21,071 nucleotides of DNA from Candidatus Moraniibacteriota bacterium (GTDB lineage: Bacteria; Patescibacteriota; Minisyncoccia; Moranbacterales; GCA-2747515): positions 1 through 21,071 of the forward strand of contig JAOZUJ010000008.1 of NCBI GenBank assembly GCA_029938745.1, in the 5' to 3' direction. The position numbers were made by a program, and so were the translations under genes. Position 1 is the first letter of the stretch, and every line of letters begins with the position of its first letter. This document shows, one piece after another, positions 1 through 6,363 of this stretch. The notes under the pieces were generated by a model that had not been told where the DNA came from, did not search any database, and saw only the letters and a list, made by a program, of their open reading frames with translations.

Positions 1-27
1 AAAAAATTTGTATATACTATACAAATT
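1..27 (-). terminator. Rho-independent terminator after the alpha/beta hydrolase gene
   Basis: A perfect 10-bp inverted repeat (5-14 with 18-27, 3-nt loop) lies 13 nt beyond the stop codon of the minus-strand hydrolase. Read on the minus strand, the stem runs into a T-tract (complement of the A-run at 1-6). The stem is AT-rich, so it is weaker than a classical terminator, but its position and T-tail fit. Confidence 0.6.
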
Positions 28-40
28 CTCTGTTTTATTT

Positions 41-880
41 TTAATTTTGTTTTACGAAATCGACAACACTATCAAATACTTCCCTATGCTTTCCATTTCC
101 CATAAAATTATGACTCGCTTTTTGTATAACACGTATCTCTTTTTTCTCCGACGCAATACGTCCATAAATATCATAAATACTACTACGTGACACAAGGTGA
201 TCTCTCTCTGGTTGGATCAAAAATGTTGGCTGTGTAATATCCGGTAGCTTTTCATGTGACTGCTTAATGACATCAAAAGCTTCAAAAGCACTACTGATAG
301 GATACCGCTGATACGAAATAAGTTGCGTAATGCTTGGCTGTGGATTTAATATACGTGGATAATATTTCTTTTTGTAACTTGTAAATTTATTCATAACCCG
401 TGCTGCACATAAACCAGCTTTTTCATGCTTCATTGTATATGGTGTGCTCATCAATATTAGACCATCAACATCTGCATTATTTGCTGCCACATGCAGTGCA
501 AGATTGCCACCCATAGACATGCCACCAATATACACTTTTTTGTATTGTTTTTTTACACGTTTATATGCTTTTTCTACATCTTTTTCCCATTGTTCCCACG
601 TAACATGTTCGAGATGTTCTGGTCGCGTACCATGTCCAGACAAAAGTGGCGCATCAACTGCAAAGCCTTCTGCATTTAATTGACTTCCAAGTACACGCAT
701 TTCATATGGCGTAGAAGTCCAACCATGCACCAAAACAACACATGTATCAGATGTGCCCTTGAGATGAAATGGTTTATTGACAATATTCAAATCCGCGTAA
801 TATCGATTTACCATCTCGTTTGGCAAAACTCTTCCTCTTTTAATTGTCAGACTATGTAATCTTTGAACGTATTGTTCCAT
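41..880 (-). CDS. Alpha/beta hydrolase, monoacylglycerol lipase / carboxylesterase-like
   Basis: A 279-residue soluble serine hydrolase that probably cleaves an ester of a lipid or small molecule; the substrate cannot be told from sequence. The fold signature is clear: the oxyanion-region HGW at residues 52-54, the GHG motif at 82-84 typical of carboxylesterases and monoacylglycerol lipases, the nucleophile elbow GMSMG with Ser122, and the expected acid and base at Asp227 (PERDH) and His257 (ASHNF). No signal peptide or membrane segment is visible, so it should be cytoplasmic. It lies 53 bp downstream of the DedA-type gene on the same strand and is probably co-transcribed with it; a hairpin terminator follows. 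The ATG at 880 has no Shine-Dalgarno sequence. Family assignment is firm; physiological role is unknown. Confidence 0.85.
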   Translation of the reverse strand: MEQYVQRLHSLTIKRGRVLPNEMVNRYYADLNIVNKPFHLKGTSDTCVVLVHGWTSTPYEMRVLGSQLNAEGFAVDAPLLSGHGTRPEHLEHVTWEQWEKDVEKAYKRVKKQYKKVYIGGMSMGGNLALHVAANNADVDGLILMSTPYTMKHEKAGLCAARVMNKFTSYKKKYYPRILNPQPSITQLISYQRYPISSAFEAFDVIKQSHEKLPDITQPTFLIQPERDHLVSRSSIYDIYGRIASEKKEIRVIQKASHNFMGNGKHREVFDSVVDFVKQN

Positions 881-933
881 AAATAATTTAACGTAAAAAC
901 CACAAAAATACCCCCTTATTCTCTTATACCATT

Positions 934-1560
934 CTAACGGCTTTTTTCATTTTGTGCAACTGATATTGTGCCCATATTTTGTAATATTTTTTGAGATTTT
1001 TCTTTATCATGTTTGTACCATACAACAAGTGCTCCAATGAGCAGTGCTGCTAATATCCATCCAGCAAAAGAAATGTATTGTACAATTTGCTTATACATAT
1101 ATCCAAAAAAGTATCCAACAATTACCAAAAAGCCACTCCACACAAAACCGCCAATGATCGTATACATAAAAAACCGCCAAAACGGCATTTTCACAATACC
1201 AGCCGCAATAAATGTAACCCAACACAATCCTGTTGTCGACTTCACGGCAATAATTAATTTTCCTCCGTGTGCTTCAAATGCTTTTTCCATTTTTAAAACA
1301 GCACTTTCCGTTACACCAAATCGTCCATTGATACGATATACAGCCCTCATCCCCCATTTTCGACCAGCACCATACAACAATACATCTCCGATCATTCCTG
1401 CAACAAATGAAATAATAAAAACAACATAAACATTAAAAATACCCATCGAAGCCATAAACGCTGCAACGACAGAAACTACTGGACCAATTACCATCATGAG
1501 TGGAACCATGATAATGTATCCATAATTTGTCAAAAATTGTATAACCAATTCTCCATCCAT
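934..1560 (-). CDS. DedA / VTT-domain integral membrane protein
   Basis: A 208-residue polytopic membrane protein of the DedA (SNARE-associated, VTT) family, which includes proposed lipid scramblases and flippases needed for envelope integrity. Visible features are an N-terminal segment ending in a GP pair (MVIGPVVSVVAAF), a glycine-rich re-entrant-like stretch (FVAGMIGDVLLYGAGR), the basic segment GRFGVTE, the family-typical AVKSTTGLCWVTFIAAGI region, and a further two to three hydrophobic helices. The reading frame is open back to an ATG at 1668, but that extension overlaps the divergent transglycosylase gene and its promoter. I therefore place the start at the ATG at 1558-1560, which has a TATACT box seven bases upstream and would give a nearly leaderless mRNA. 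It heads a two-gene unit with the hydrolase. Confidence 0.85.
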   Translation of the reverse strand: MDGELVIQFLTNYGYIIMVPLMMVIGPVVSVVAAFMASMGIFNVYVVFIISFVAGMIGDVLLYGAGRKWGMRAVYRINGRFGVTESAVLKMEKAFEAHGGKLIIAVKSTTGLCWVTFIAAGIVKMPFWRFFMYTIIGGFVWSGFLVIVGYFFGYMYKQIVQYISFAGWILAALLIGALVVWYKHDKEKSQKILQNMGTISVAQNEKSR

Positions 1561-1567
1561 AATGTTT

Positions 1568-1573
1568 AGTATA
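1568..1573 (-). promoter_or_regulatory. -10 box (TATACT) of the DedA-type gene
   Basis: On the minus strand TATACT ends seven bases before the ATG at 1560. Standard spacing would put transcription start at 1560-1561, giving an essentially leaderless mRNA. No good -35 box is seen. It is back to back with the -10 box of the divergent gene at 1588-1593. Confidence 0.45.
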
Positions 1574-1587
1574 TACCATTTTTGATG

Positions 1588-1593
1588 TATAAT
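1588..1593 (+). promoter_or_regulatory. -10 box (TATAAT) of the lytic transglycosylase gene, leaderless
   Basis: A perfect TATAAT is followed by exactly six bases and then the ATG at 1600, so the expected +1 is the A of the start codon. There is no Shine-Dalgarno sequence. This decides the start: the in-frame TTG at 1582 and ATG at 1585 overlap the -10 box itself. Confidence 0.55.
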
Positions 1594-1599
1594 ACAACT

Positions 1600-3309
1600 A
1601 TGAATACATTTGAAAGCATCTCCCCAAAAAAAGACGCTCCACAAAAACGTCGTCCCGAAAAACCTCAAAAAAAATTTACACGTCGTGATATCTTAAAAGT
1701 GGGCGCAATTCTTGCAGCAGGAGTACTAGCAAAACAAATTCCTATCTCTGATAATAAAAAAGATAACTTTCCAACGGACGAAGAACTTGCACATTTAGAT
1801 GAAAAACTTGAAAAAATTATTCGAGAGAACGAACCGACTGAACGACAACAAAATATTGAAAGGTCAGATATTGATAGTATCGGCAAGACATTTACCGAGC
1901 AACTTGAAGCTGGTGACACGATTACTCTCGACAAAGATACACGCAGTGCAATTTATACACATTGGAGATATGAATACCGCACTGACAGCATCAATTATAA
2001 AGATGGCCTTGTAGCAGGACTTGAGCGAATGCAACCTTGGATCGCTGAAATTAAAAAAATTTTTGCAGAACATGGCGTGCCTCAGAAGTATATATATCTC
2101 GCAATTGCCGAATCACATTTTGATATGAAGGCTACATCACACAAGGCTGCAGTTGGACCATACCAAATTATTGAAGACACAGCCCATGATTATGATCTGA
2201 GAACAGAAGAAACCTATGATGAACGTCGTGACCCTATCAAAAGCGCAGAATTATGTGCAAAATATCTCAAAAAGAAATTTGAGAAATTTGGAGGTAACAC
2301 TGATGACGACTCTGAAAATGAGGAGGCATGGCGACTTGCATTATTAGCTTATAACGGTGGATTCGTAAATAAATATGACAAATATATCATAGAACAAGAT
2401 AACAAAGCAGAAATTACATTTCGTGATGATGAACATGTGGTACAAAAAGGTGACTCATTGTATACAATCGCACAAGCACACAACACATCTGTCATACTAC
2501 TGCGACGGGCTAATTGGGGCGAACAAACTTTATCAGATAAAGCTGTACGAAAATTGAAAGTTGGCAAATCATTAAAATTACCCCAAAAACGCACCAAAAT
2601 AACAATTGATGGATTTGACACATGGCTTGAAAGTGAGATCAATCAAAAAATACAAAATGAAGTAACGGAGAATGTTCATGTTACTAAGTCTGGCGATACA
2701 CTGAGTGACATCGCAAATAAATATAATATAAGCATTGAGGATATTAAAAATAACAATAATTTAACATCAACTGATATTAAAATTGGTCAAAAATTAAAAT
2801 TACCACCGCTAGATCAATCCCATCGTATAAAAAAAATATTGGAATCAATCAGTTTTTTTCACGAGAACATTAACTATCCAGATAAGTTTTTTGCAATTCA
2901 CGATGTCATGCAACAAAACACACTGGACAAACAATTCATAAACGCCAAAAAATATTACAAAGAAATCGAACCGCCTCGAACAAATATCACGCACTTTGCG
3001 TACACAGTACAAAGTGGCGACAATCTTACAAAAGTAATCCAGCGATTGAAAAAACAACATCCTCAGTGCGCACAATCCACCGCATTATTAAAATCAATGT
3101 TTGTGCGTTCAAATAAACTAAAAAATGAACATGCCATAAGGTCTGGACAAAATCTCGTGTTAGATTTTCCACTACAGCGCCCAGCAACACTAGGCGACAT
3201 TGCAAAAAAATATTCTATTAACATCACAAAATTACATGATTTAAACCCAGCAATTACAAAAACAAATGTAGCATTATCCAAAAACGCAACTCTACGTATC
3301 CCAAAATAA
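1600..3309 (+). CDS. MltD-like lytic transglycosylase with LysM repeats
   Basis: A 569-residue exported cell-wall enzyme expected to cleave the MurNAc-GlcNAc bond of peptidoglycan. The N-terminus has a twin-arginine-like stretch (TRRDILKVGA, residues 27-36) followed by a short hydrophobic segment, resembling a Tat signal or membrane anchor. The SLT (GH23) domain covers roughly 140-260, with catalytic Glu171 in AIAESHF, the GPYQI motif at 186-190 and AYNGG at 250-254. LysM modules follow at about 279-328 (VVQKGDSLYTIA) and 359-402 (VTKSGDTLSDIA). Two more divergent ones lie at the C-terminus (YTVQSGDNLTKVI and a last one starting TLGDIAKKY). Modular order matches MltD. It is monocistronic, flanked by its own promoter and a strong bidirectional terminator. 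Enzyme family is secure; the Tat route is only suggested. Confidence 0.9.
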   Translation: MNTFESISPKKDAPQKRRPEKPQKKFTRRDILKVGAILAAGVLAKQIPISDNKKDNFPTDEELAHLDEKLEKIIRENEPTERQQNIERSDIDSIGKTFTEQLEAGDTITLDKDTRSAIYTHWRYEYRTDSINYKDGLVAGLERMQPWIAEIKKIFAEHGVPQKYIYLAIAESHFDMKATSHKAAVGPYQIIEDTAHDYDLRTEETYDERRDPIKSAELCAKYLKKKFEKFGGNTDDDSENEEAWRLALLAYNGGFVNKYDKYIIEQDNKAEITFRDDEHVVQKGDSLYTIAQAHNTSVILLRRANWGEQTLSDKAVRKLKVGKSLKLPQKRTKITIDGFDTWLESEINQKIQNEVTENVHVTKSGDTLSDIANKYNISIEDIKNNNNLTSTDIKIGQKLKLPPLDQSHRIKKILESISFFHENINYPDKFFAIHDVMQQNTLDKQFINAKKYYKEIEPPRTNITHFAYTVQSGDNLTKVIQRLKKQHPQCAQSTALLKSMFVRSNKLKNEHAIRSGQNLVLDFPLQRPATLGDIAKKYSINITKLHDLNPAITKTNVALSKNATLRIPK

Positions 3310-3324
3310 TAATGTAACAATATA

Positions 3325-3356
3325 AAAACAGACTGTTTATATGCAGTCTGTTTTTT
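3325..3356. terminator. Bidirectional terminator between convergent genes
   Basis: A perfect 11-bp stem (3325-3335 with 3344-3354, 8-nt loop) has an A-run on its left and a T-run on its right, so it can end transcripts from both the transglycosylase gene and the opposing FN3 protein gene. It sits between their stop codons at 3309 and 3369. Confidence 0.85.
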
Positions 3357-3368
3357 GTTTTCCTTTAT

Positions 3369-5639
3369 TTAGACAACAATGTCTTTTCGCACAACACCAT
3401 CATTTACATCCACATCACCATATTTTTCAAATTGTACACCACTAACTGGCTGACCCTTTGCCTTTAGATCATATGAGCCATTATCTGCCAAGAGATAATA
3501 TTTCCCGATTGCATCTGTAACCGCAAAATTATGCTTTTCCTTTGAGTCTTGCTCATATAGATTAACAACTGCAAAAGGTACTGGCTCTCCGACACCTGTC
3601 TCAATCGAACCATATTTTTTCTTTTTATGTAATAGTCGATAAGCAAATAATACAATATAGATACTCAAAACAATAAAATTAAATGTTGTAGGATAAAAGA
3701 ATGTTATGATAATCGTTGCACCAAATCCAAAAACATACAGTGCAAAAAATAAATAGTTCATAAATATAAGTGTTTTATACTGTTTTATTCTCTTGCCAGA
3801 ATATTCTTGCCAATTCATATTATCTGATTTCATAGAAAGATTTATCAAAATCACATTATCAGAATCTACTGTGATATTTTTTCCATCATAAACATTTCCA
3901 TATAATTGATCATGCGTTTTATCTGTAAATAATGTATATCCTCTTTTAAATACATGAATCATATAAGTCCCTGGCTTAGCCAAAAATCCAAATCGGCCGT
4001 CTCTATTGGAATATGTCGTTGCTAATTCTTTACCAAATTCATCAAAAAGAACGATTTTAACTGCAATAAGAGGCATTCGCGTATCAGAATCAAATACAAC
4101 TCCCCAATTTTGATCTTCTTTGCGCTTACCTATAATACCAAAAAGTTCAATGATCTTTAAAAAGATTGTTCCACTAAGAGATCCTGGCATTGCAGAAAGA
4201 ATTGGCATTGCAAGAGCTGATATCAGAGCGATTGCACCTGCTGCTGCACCAAATACAGAAGCTAATTTAAAACCATTACTATCCCCTATTGAAATCATTG
4301 CACTTTGGAATTCTGTTGTCTCATCATTTGTGCCATCAACATCTGTGCCACCACCCATAACATTTTCTACACATTTTCCGATGCTATACCCCTGATTCAA
4401 ATGTGCCTGTAATGCAGACTCATCAATTAAAATTGTTTGCCCATTGTGACACACATTTATTTTACGCCCAACAATATTACATTCCCCTGTACTAGCTCCA
4501 CGGTCAAGATAATACTGCACGTCAGACTGTGCAACCGTAATCGTTGCATCATTATAACAAATTATTGCCTCTCCATCTGCACTCACATACCTTGTGCGTG
4601 CATCTCTCGAATTTGAATAACTGCTATACGTGGATTCATCTTTGAGTGCATATCTGACTTTAAATTCATACTCTGTGCCAGGCTCAAGACCGCCAATGCC
4701 GAGTAAAACTATACCGTCACCAGAAGTCTTCTCACTGAAGTCAATAGTAAATGTAGCACCTGTTGCAATATTTGTTACACGCACCACAAAATCAAGATTT
4801 TCATTTTCATGATCTTTTGTTTTTACAACGAGATCTAATGAACTAGTTGTAATATTAATAATATCTTCAATAACTGGCTTATCTGGAGTCTCTGTGCCAG
4901 ATTCAGATTCTGTTGTGAATGATTTTTCATTAGAATACCCACTAAAATATGTTGTATTTTCGTGTGCATATTTTACTTTGAATGTATATCCAGTATCAGA
5001 ATCAAGACCATCAACATTGATTGTCACATGTGAAGATGTAATATATTTTGTTATCTGTATTGTATATACATCACCAGATTCATTTTTAACCTCCACAATA
5101 AAATCCATTGTTTTTCCGATTAAATCTGGATCTATAATAACATCCAAATCTGCAGAATCAGTAGTAATATTATCTATAGAATTTAATACCGGTGATTCAA
5201 TTATTGTTACAGCAGTATGGATGTTTGACTCTGCACTATATACATCACCAGGCCGTGCATATCGTACAGTAAATTGATATTCCGTTCCAGGGTCTAATCC
5301 CGACATGGCTAATATGCTCTGTGCATCAACATTTGTACTTTGTGTAAAATTTATATTTGTCACATCTCCTGTAAAAACATTTGTCACTGTTACAACAAAA
5401 TCCAATGTTTCTGATGCAAACCCATCTCCAACTTTTACAACAAGATCCAGTGTGTTAGTACCAATGTTTTGTGAACGAATAATCACAGGCGTTTCCGGTA
5501 CAACAACCGGACCATTATCAACGGTCACTCCAATATTTTGACCACCACTCTGTTGTGCTGCGCTGACATCATTTATTACAACAAATAACACGAAAACACA
5601 TGCGAGAACACTAAAAAATCCTTTGAGATTTATTTTCAT
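3369..5639 (-). CDS. Large membrane protein with FN3-like repeats, Cys repeats and CarboxypepD_reg-like domains
   Basis: A 756-residue surface or envelope protein with no recognised enzymatic domain. Order seen: signal peptide (1-28, cleavage near VSAA); three fibronectin-III-like repeats at about 50-145, 150-243 and 255-350, each with the core GL-x-PGTEY-x-F-x-V-x-Y-A or a close variant; two copies of a cysteine module (C361 to C387 and C397 to C423, identical 26-residue spacing, sharing C-x-N and L-x-x-G-x-S-x-G-x-C); an acidic linker; a hydrophobic segment at about 460-484; a carboxypeptidase-regulatory-like beta domain at 512-600; two helices at about 623-648 and 653-670; and a second such domain at 685-730. 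FN3 domains usually bind or space out partners, so an adhesive or envelope-scaffold role is possible but inferred. It is transcribed alone and has no Shine-Dalgarno sequence. Confidence 0.75.
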   Translation of the reverse strand: MKINLKGFFSVLACVFVLFVVINDVSAAQQSGGQNIGVTVDNGPVVVPETPVIIRSQNIGTNTLDLVVKVGDGFASETLDFVVTVTNVFTGDVTNINFTQSTNVDAQSILAMSGLDPGTEYQFTVRYARPGDVYSAESNIHTAVTIIESPVLNSIDNITTDSADLDVIIDPDLIGKTMDFIVEVKNESGDVYTIQITKYITSSHVTINVDGLDSDTGYTFKVKYAHENTTYFSGYSNEKSFTTESESGTETPDKPVIEDIINITTSSLDLVVKTKDHENENLDFVVRVTNIATGATFTIDFSEKTSGDGIVLLGIGGLEPGTEYEFKVRYALKDESTYSSYSNSRDARTRYVSADGEAIICYNDATITVAQSDVQYYLDRGASTGECNIVGRKINVCHNGQTILIDESALQAHLNQGYSIGKCVENVMGGGTDVDGTNDETTEFQSAMISIGDSNGFKLASVFGAAAGAIALISALAMPILSAMPGSLSGTIFLKIIELFGIIGKRKEDQNWGVVFDSDTRMPLIAVKIVLFDEFGKELATTYSNRDGRFGFLAKPGTYMIHVFKRGYTLFTDKTHDQLYGNVYDGKNITVDSDNVILINLSMKSDNMNWQEYSGKRIKQYKTLIFMNYLFFALYVFGFGATIIITFFYPTTFNFIVLSIYIVLFAYRLLHKKKKYGSIETGVGEPVPFAVVNLYEQDSKEKHNFAVTDAIGKYYLLADNGSYDLKAKGQPVSGVQFEKYGDVDVNDGVVRKDIVV

Positions 5640-5714
5640 ATTTTTTTATTTATTTATATTTTATAATAATACCATTTTTGCATAATATTGTACAACAACA
5701 AGCAATGAATAAGT

Positions 5715-5743
5715 CTTGCATTTTGAAAATTTTTATGTATAAT
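5715..5743 (+). promoter_or_regulatory. Promoter of the tRNA-Glu / GIY-YIG locus
   Basis: A perfect TATAAT at 5738-5743 has a weak -35-like TTGCAT at 5716-5721 (16-bp spacer). Transcription would start near 5750, about 20 bases before the 22-nt tRNA-Glu 5' fragment at 5770. That is normal promoter-to-tRNA spacing, so this was probably the original tRNA promoter. The 130 bp at 5640-5769 otherwise holds only AT-rich promoter sequence for the divergent FN3 protein gene. Confidence 0.55.
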
Positions 5744-5769
5744 AGATATTACTGTGTCAATACCACCAC

Positions 5770-5826
5770 GGTCCGGTCGTCTAGTGGTTAGCCAACCGAA
5801 GGTTGATCACCCTTCGGGTGAGACGC
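5770..5826 (+). pseudogene. tRNA-Glu 5' fragment interrupted by a double hairpin
   Basis: Bases 5770-5791 are identical to the first 22 bases of the complete tRNA-Glu at 6104-6125 (acceptor 5' strand and most of the D-arm). The match stops at GGTTAG, a 30-nt double hairpin (5792-5821) follows, and then GACGC (5822-5826) resumes the tRNA sequence exactly where it left off before similarity is lost. It lacks anticodon and T-arms and cannot be a working tRNA. Confidence 0.8.
5792..5821 (+). repeat. 30-nt double-hairpin element, copy A
   Basis: C, then stem-loop CAACC-GAA-GGTTG, linker AT, stem-loop CACCC-TTC-GGGTG, then A. It is inserted in the D-arm of a tRNA-Glu fragment between GGTTAG and GACGC with no visible loss of tRNA bases. 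The second hairpin is nearly the reverse complement of the first. It matches copy B at 6229-6258 at 23 of 30 positions, all differences being transitions. Confidence 0.8.
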
Positions 5827-5847
5827 TCAACAATTTAAGACAGTTTT

Positions 5848-6096
5848 ATGTTCTACGTTTACGTAATTCGAAGTACTAAAAAGAAATATCACTACATTGG
5901 TTATACGTCGAATTTACGTAAGCGCATACAGGAACATAACGGCGGAAAGACAAAGTCTATAAAACACCTCACACCATTTGAATTGATCTATTATGAGGCG
6001 TACAATATAGACAGCCTTGCACGCAAACGAGAAATCAATCTCAAAAAAAATGCAGCAGCAAAAGAAGATTTGTTCAAGCGCTTAGAATTATTATGA
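5848..6096 (+). CDS. Single-domain GIY-YIG endonuclease
   Basis: An 82-residue protein that consists of little more than the GIY-YIG nuclease fold (UvrC/YhbQ-like group). Diagnostic residues: the GIY-equivalent VYV at 4-6, YIG at 16-18, the arginine-rich helix LRKRIQEHN at 23-31 that holds the catalytic arginine, Glu50 in the YYEAY strand, and a terminal ARKRE helix. Such enzymes nick or cut DNA and occur both as repair-like proteins and as parts of homing elements; which applies here is unknown. There is no DNA-binding domain beyond the catalytic one. The gene lies between two blocks of tRNA-Glu sequence and would be on the same transcript as the complete tRNA only 7 bases downstream. The ATG at 5848 has no Shine-Dalgarno sequence. 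Confidence 0.88.
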   Translation: MFYVYVIRSTKKKYHYIGYTSNLRKRIQEHNGGKTKSIKHLTPFELIYYEAYNIDSLARKREINLKKNAAAKEDLFKRLELL

Positions 6097-6103
6097 CCAT
6101 TAT

Positions 6104-6175
6104 GGTCCGGTCGTCTAGTGGTTAGGACGCCAGGTTTTCATCCTGGTAACCGGGGTTCGATTCCCCGTCGGACTA
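6104..6175 (+). tRNA. tRNA-Glu (anticodon TTC)
   Basis: A complete cloverleaf: acceptor 6104-6110 with 6168-6174 (G-T wobble at both ends), D-stem 6113-6116 with 6125-6128, anticodon stem CCAGG with CCTGG (6130-6134, 6142-6146), anticodon TTC at 6137-6139, T-stem CGGGG with CCCCG around the loop TTCGATT, and discriminator A6175. CCA is not encoded. It lies 334 bp downstream of the identical 5' fragment at 5770, so its transcript probably starts at the promoter before 5750 and must be released by processing from the GIY-YIG message. Confidence 0.95.
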
Positions 6176-6222
6176 CAATCAAAGTTACCCACACTTTTTG
6201 TATACAAGCATCTTTAGATCTA

Positions 6223-6277
6223 GGGTTCCCAGCCAAAGGCTGACCATCCTTCGGATGGGATTCCCCGTCGGACTACA
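6223..6277 (+). pseudogene. tRNA-Glu 3' fragment interrupted by a double hairpin
   Basis: GGGTTC at 6223-6228 matches the start of the tRNA T-arm, a 30-nt double hairpin follows (6229-6258), and GATTCCCCGTCGGACTACA at 6259-6277 is identical to 6159-6177, exactly 100 bases downstream of it. The hairpin thus sits inside the T-loop between TTC and GATT. No 5' half, D-arm or anticodon arm is recognisable before 6223. It cannot be a functional tRNA; it abuts the terminator of the locus. Confidence 0.78.
6229..6258 (+). repeat. 30-nt double-hairpin element, copy B
   Basis: C, then stem-loop CAGCC-AAA-GGCTG, linker AC, stem-loop CATCC-TTC-GGATG, then G. Same length and layout as copy A. The central base pair of each stem has changed on both sides (A-T to G-C in the first stem, C-G to T-A in the second), which keeps both stems intact and suggests the folded form matters. 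Confidence 0.8.
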
Positions 6278-6285
6278 TTTTACAA

Positions 6286-6316
6286 AAACATCTCATTTTT
6301 TGAGATGTTTTTTGTT
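6286..6316 (+). terminator. Rho-independent terminator of the tRNA-Glu locus
   Basis: A perfect 10-bp stem (6286-6295 with 6301-6310), a 5-nt T loop, and a T-rich tail. It lies 8 bases after the tRNA 3' fragment, the position expected for the terminator of an ancestral single tRNA-Glu gene. Confidence 0.85.
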
Positions 6317-6327
6317 TAGTTTTGATA

Positions 6328-6363
6328 AAATACATATTTAAATACTAATTTAAATATGTATTT
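6328..6363 (-). terminator. Hairpin terminator abutting the sigma-factor stop codon
   Basis: A perfect 16-bp AT-rich inverted repeat (6328-6343 with 6348-6363, 4-nt loop) begins directly after the TAG of the minus-strand sigma gene (6364-6366). On the minus strand it ends in a short T-tract, so it most likely terminates that gene; on the plus strand no T-run follows. Confidence 0.65.

Noticed and set aside
1582..1599. TTG or ATG start upstream of 1600 for the transglycosylase
   Set aside because: These codons overlap the TATAAT box and would lie upstream of the expected transcription start.
1561..1668. Longer DedA start at 1668 (36 extra residues)
   Set aside because: It would overlap the divergent transglycosylase coding region and both -10 boxes, and it adds residues before the family's usual N-terminus.
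4120..5541. Open frames on the plus strand opposite the FN3 protein gene
   Set aside because: They follow the antisense of a well-supported coding region and show no domain or ribosome site.
5770..5847. A second functional tRNA at the 5' fragment
   Set aside because: No anticodon arm, T-arm or matching acceptor 3' strand can be found after the double hairpin.
6178..6228. Remains of a full third tRNA-Glu before the 3' fragment
   Set aside because: Only GGGTTC matches; the upstream 45 bases show no D-arm or anticodon-arm similarity.
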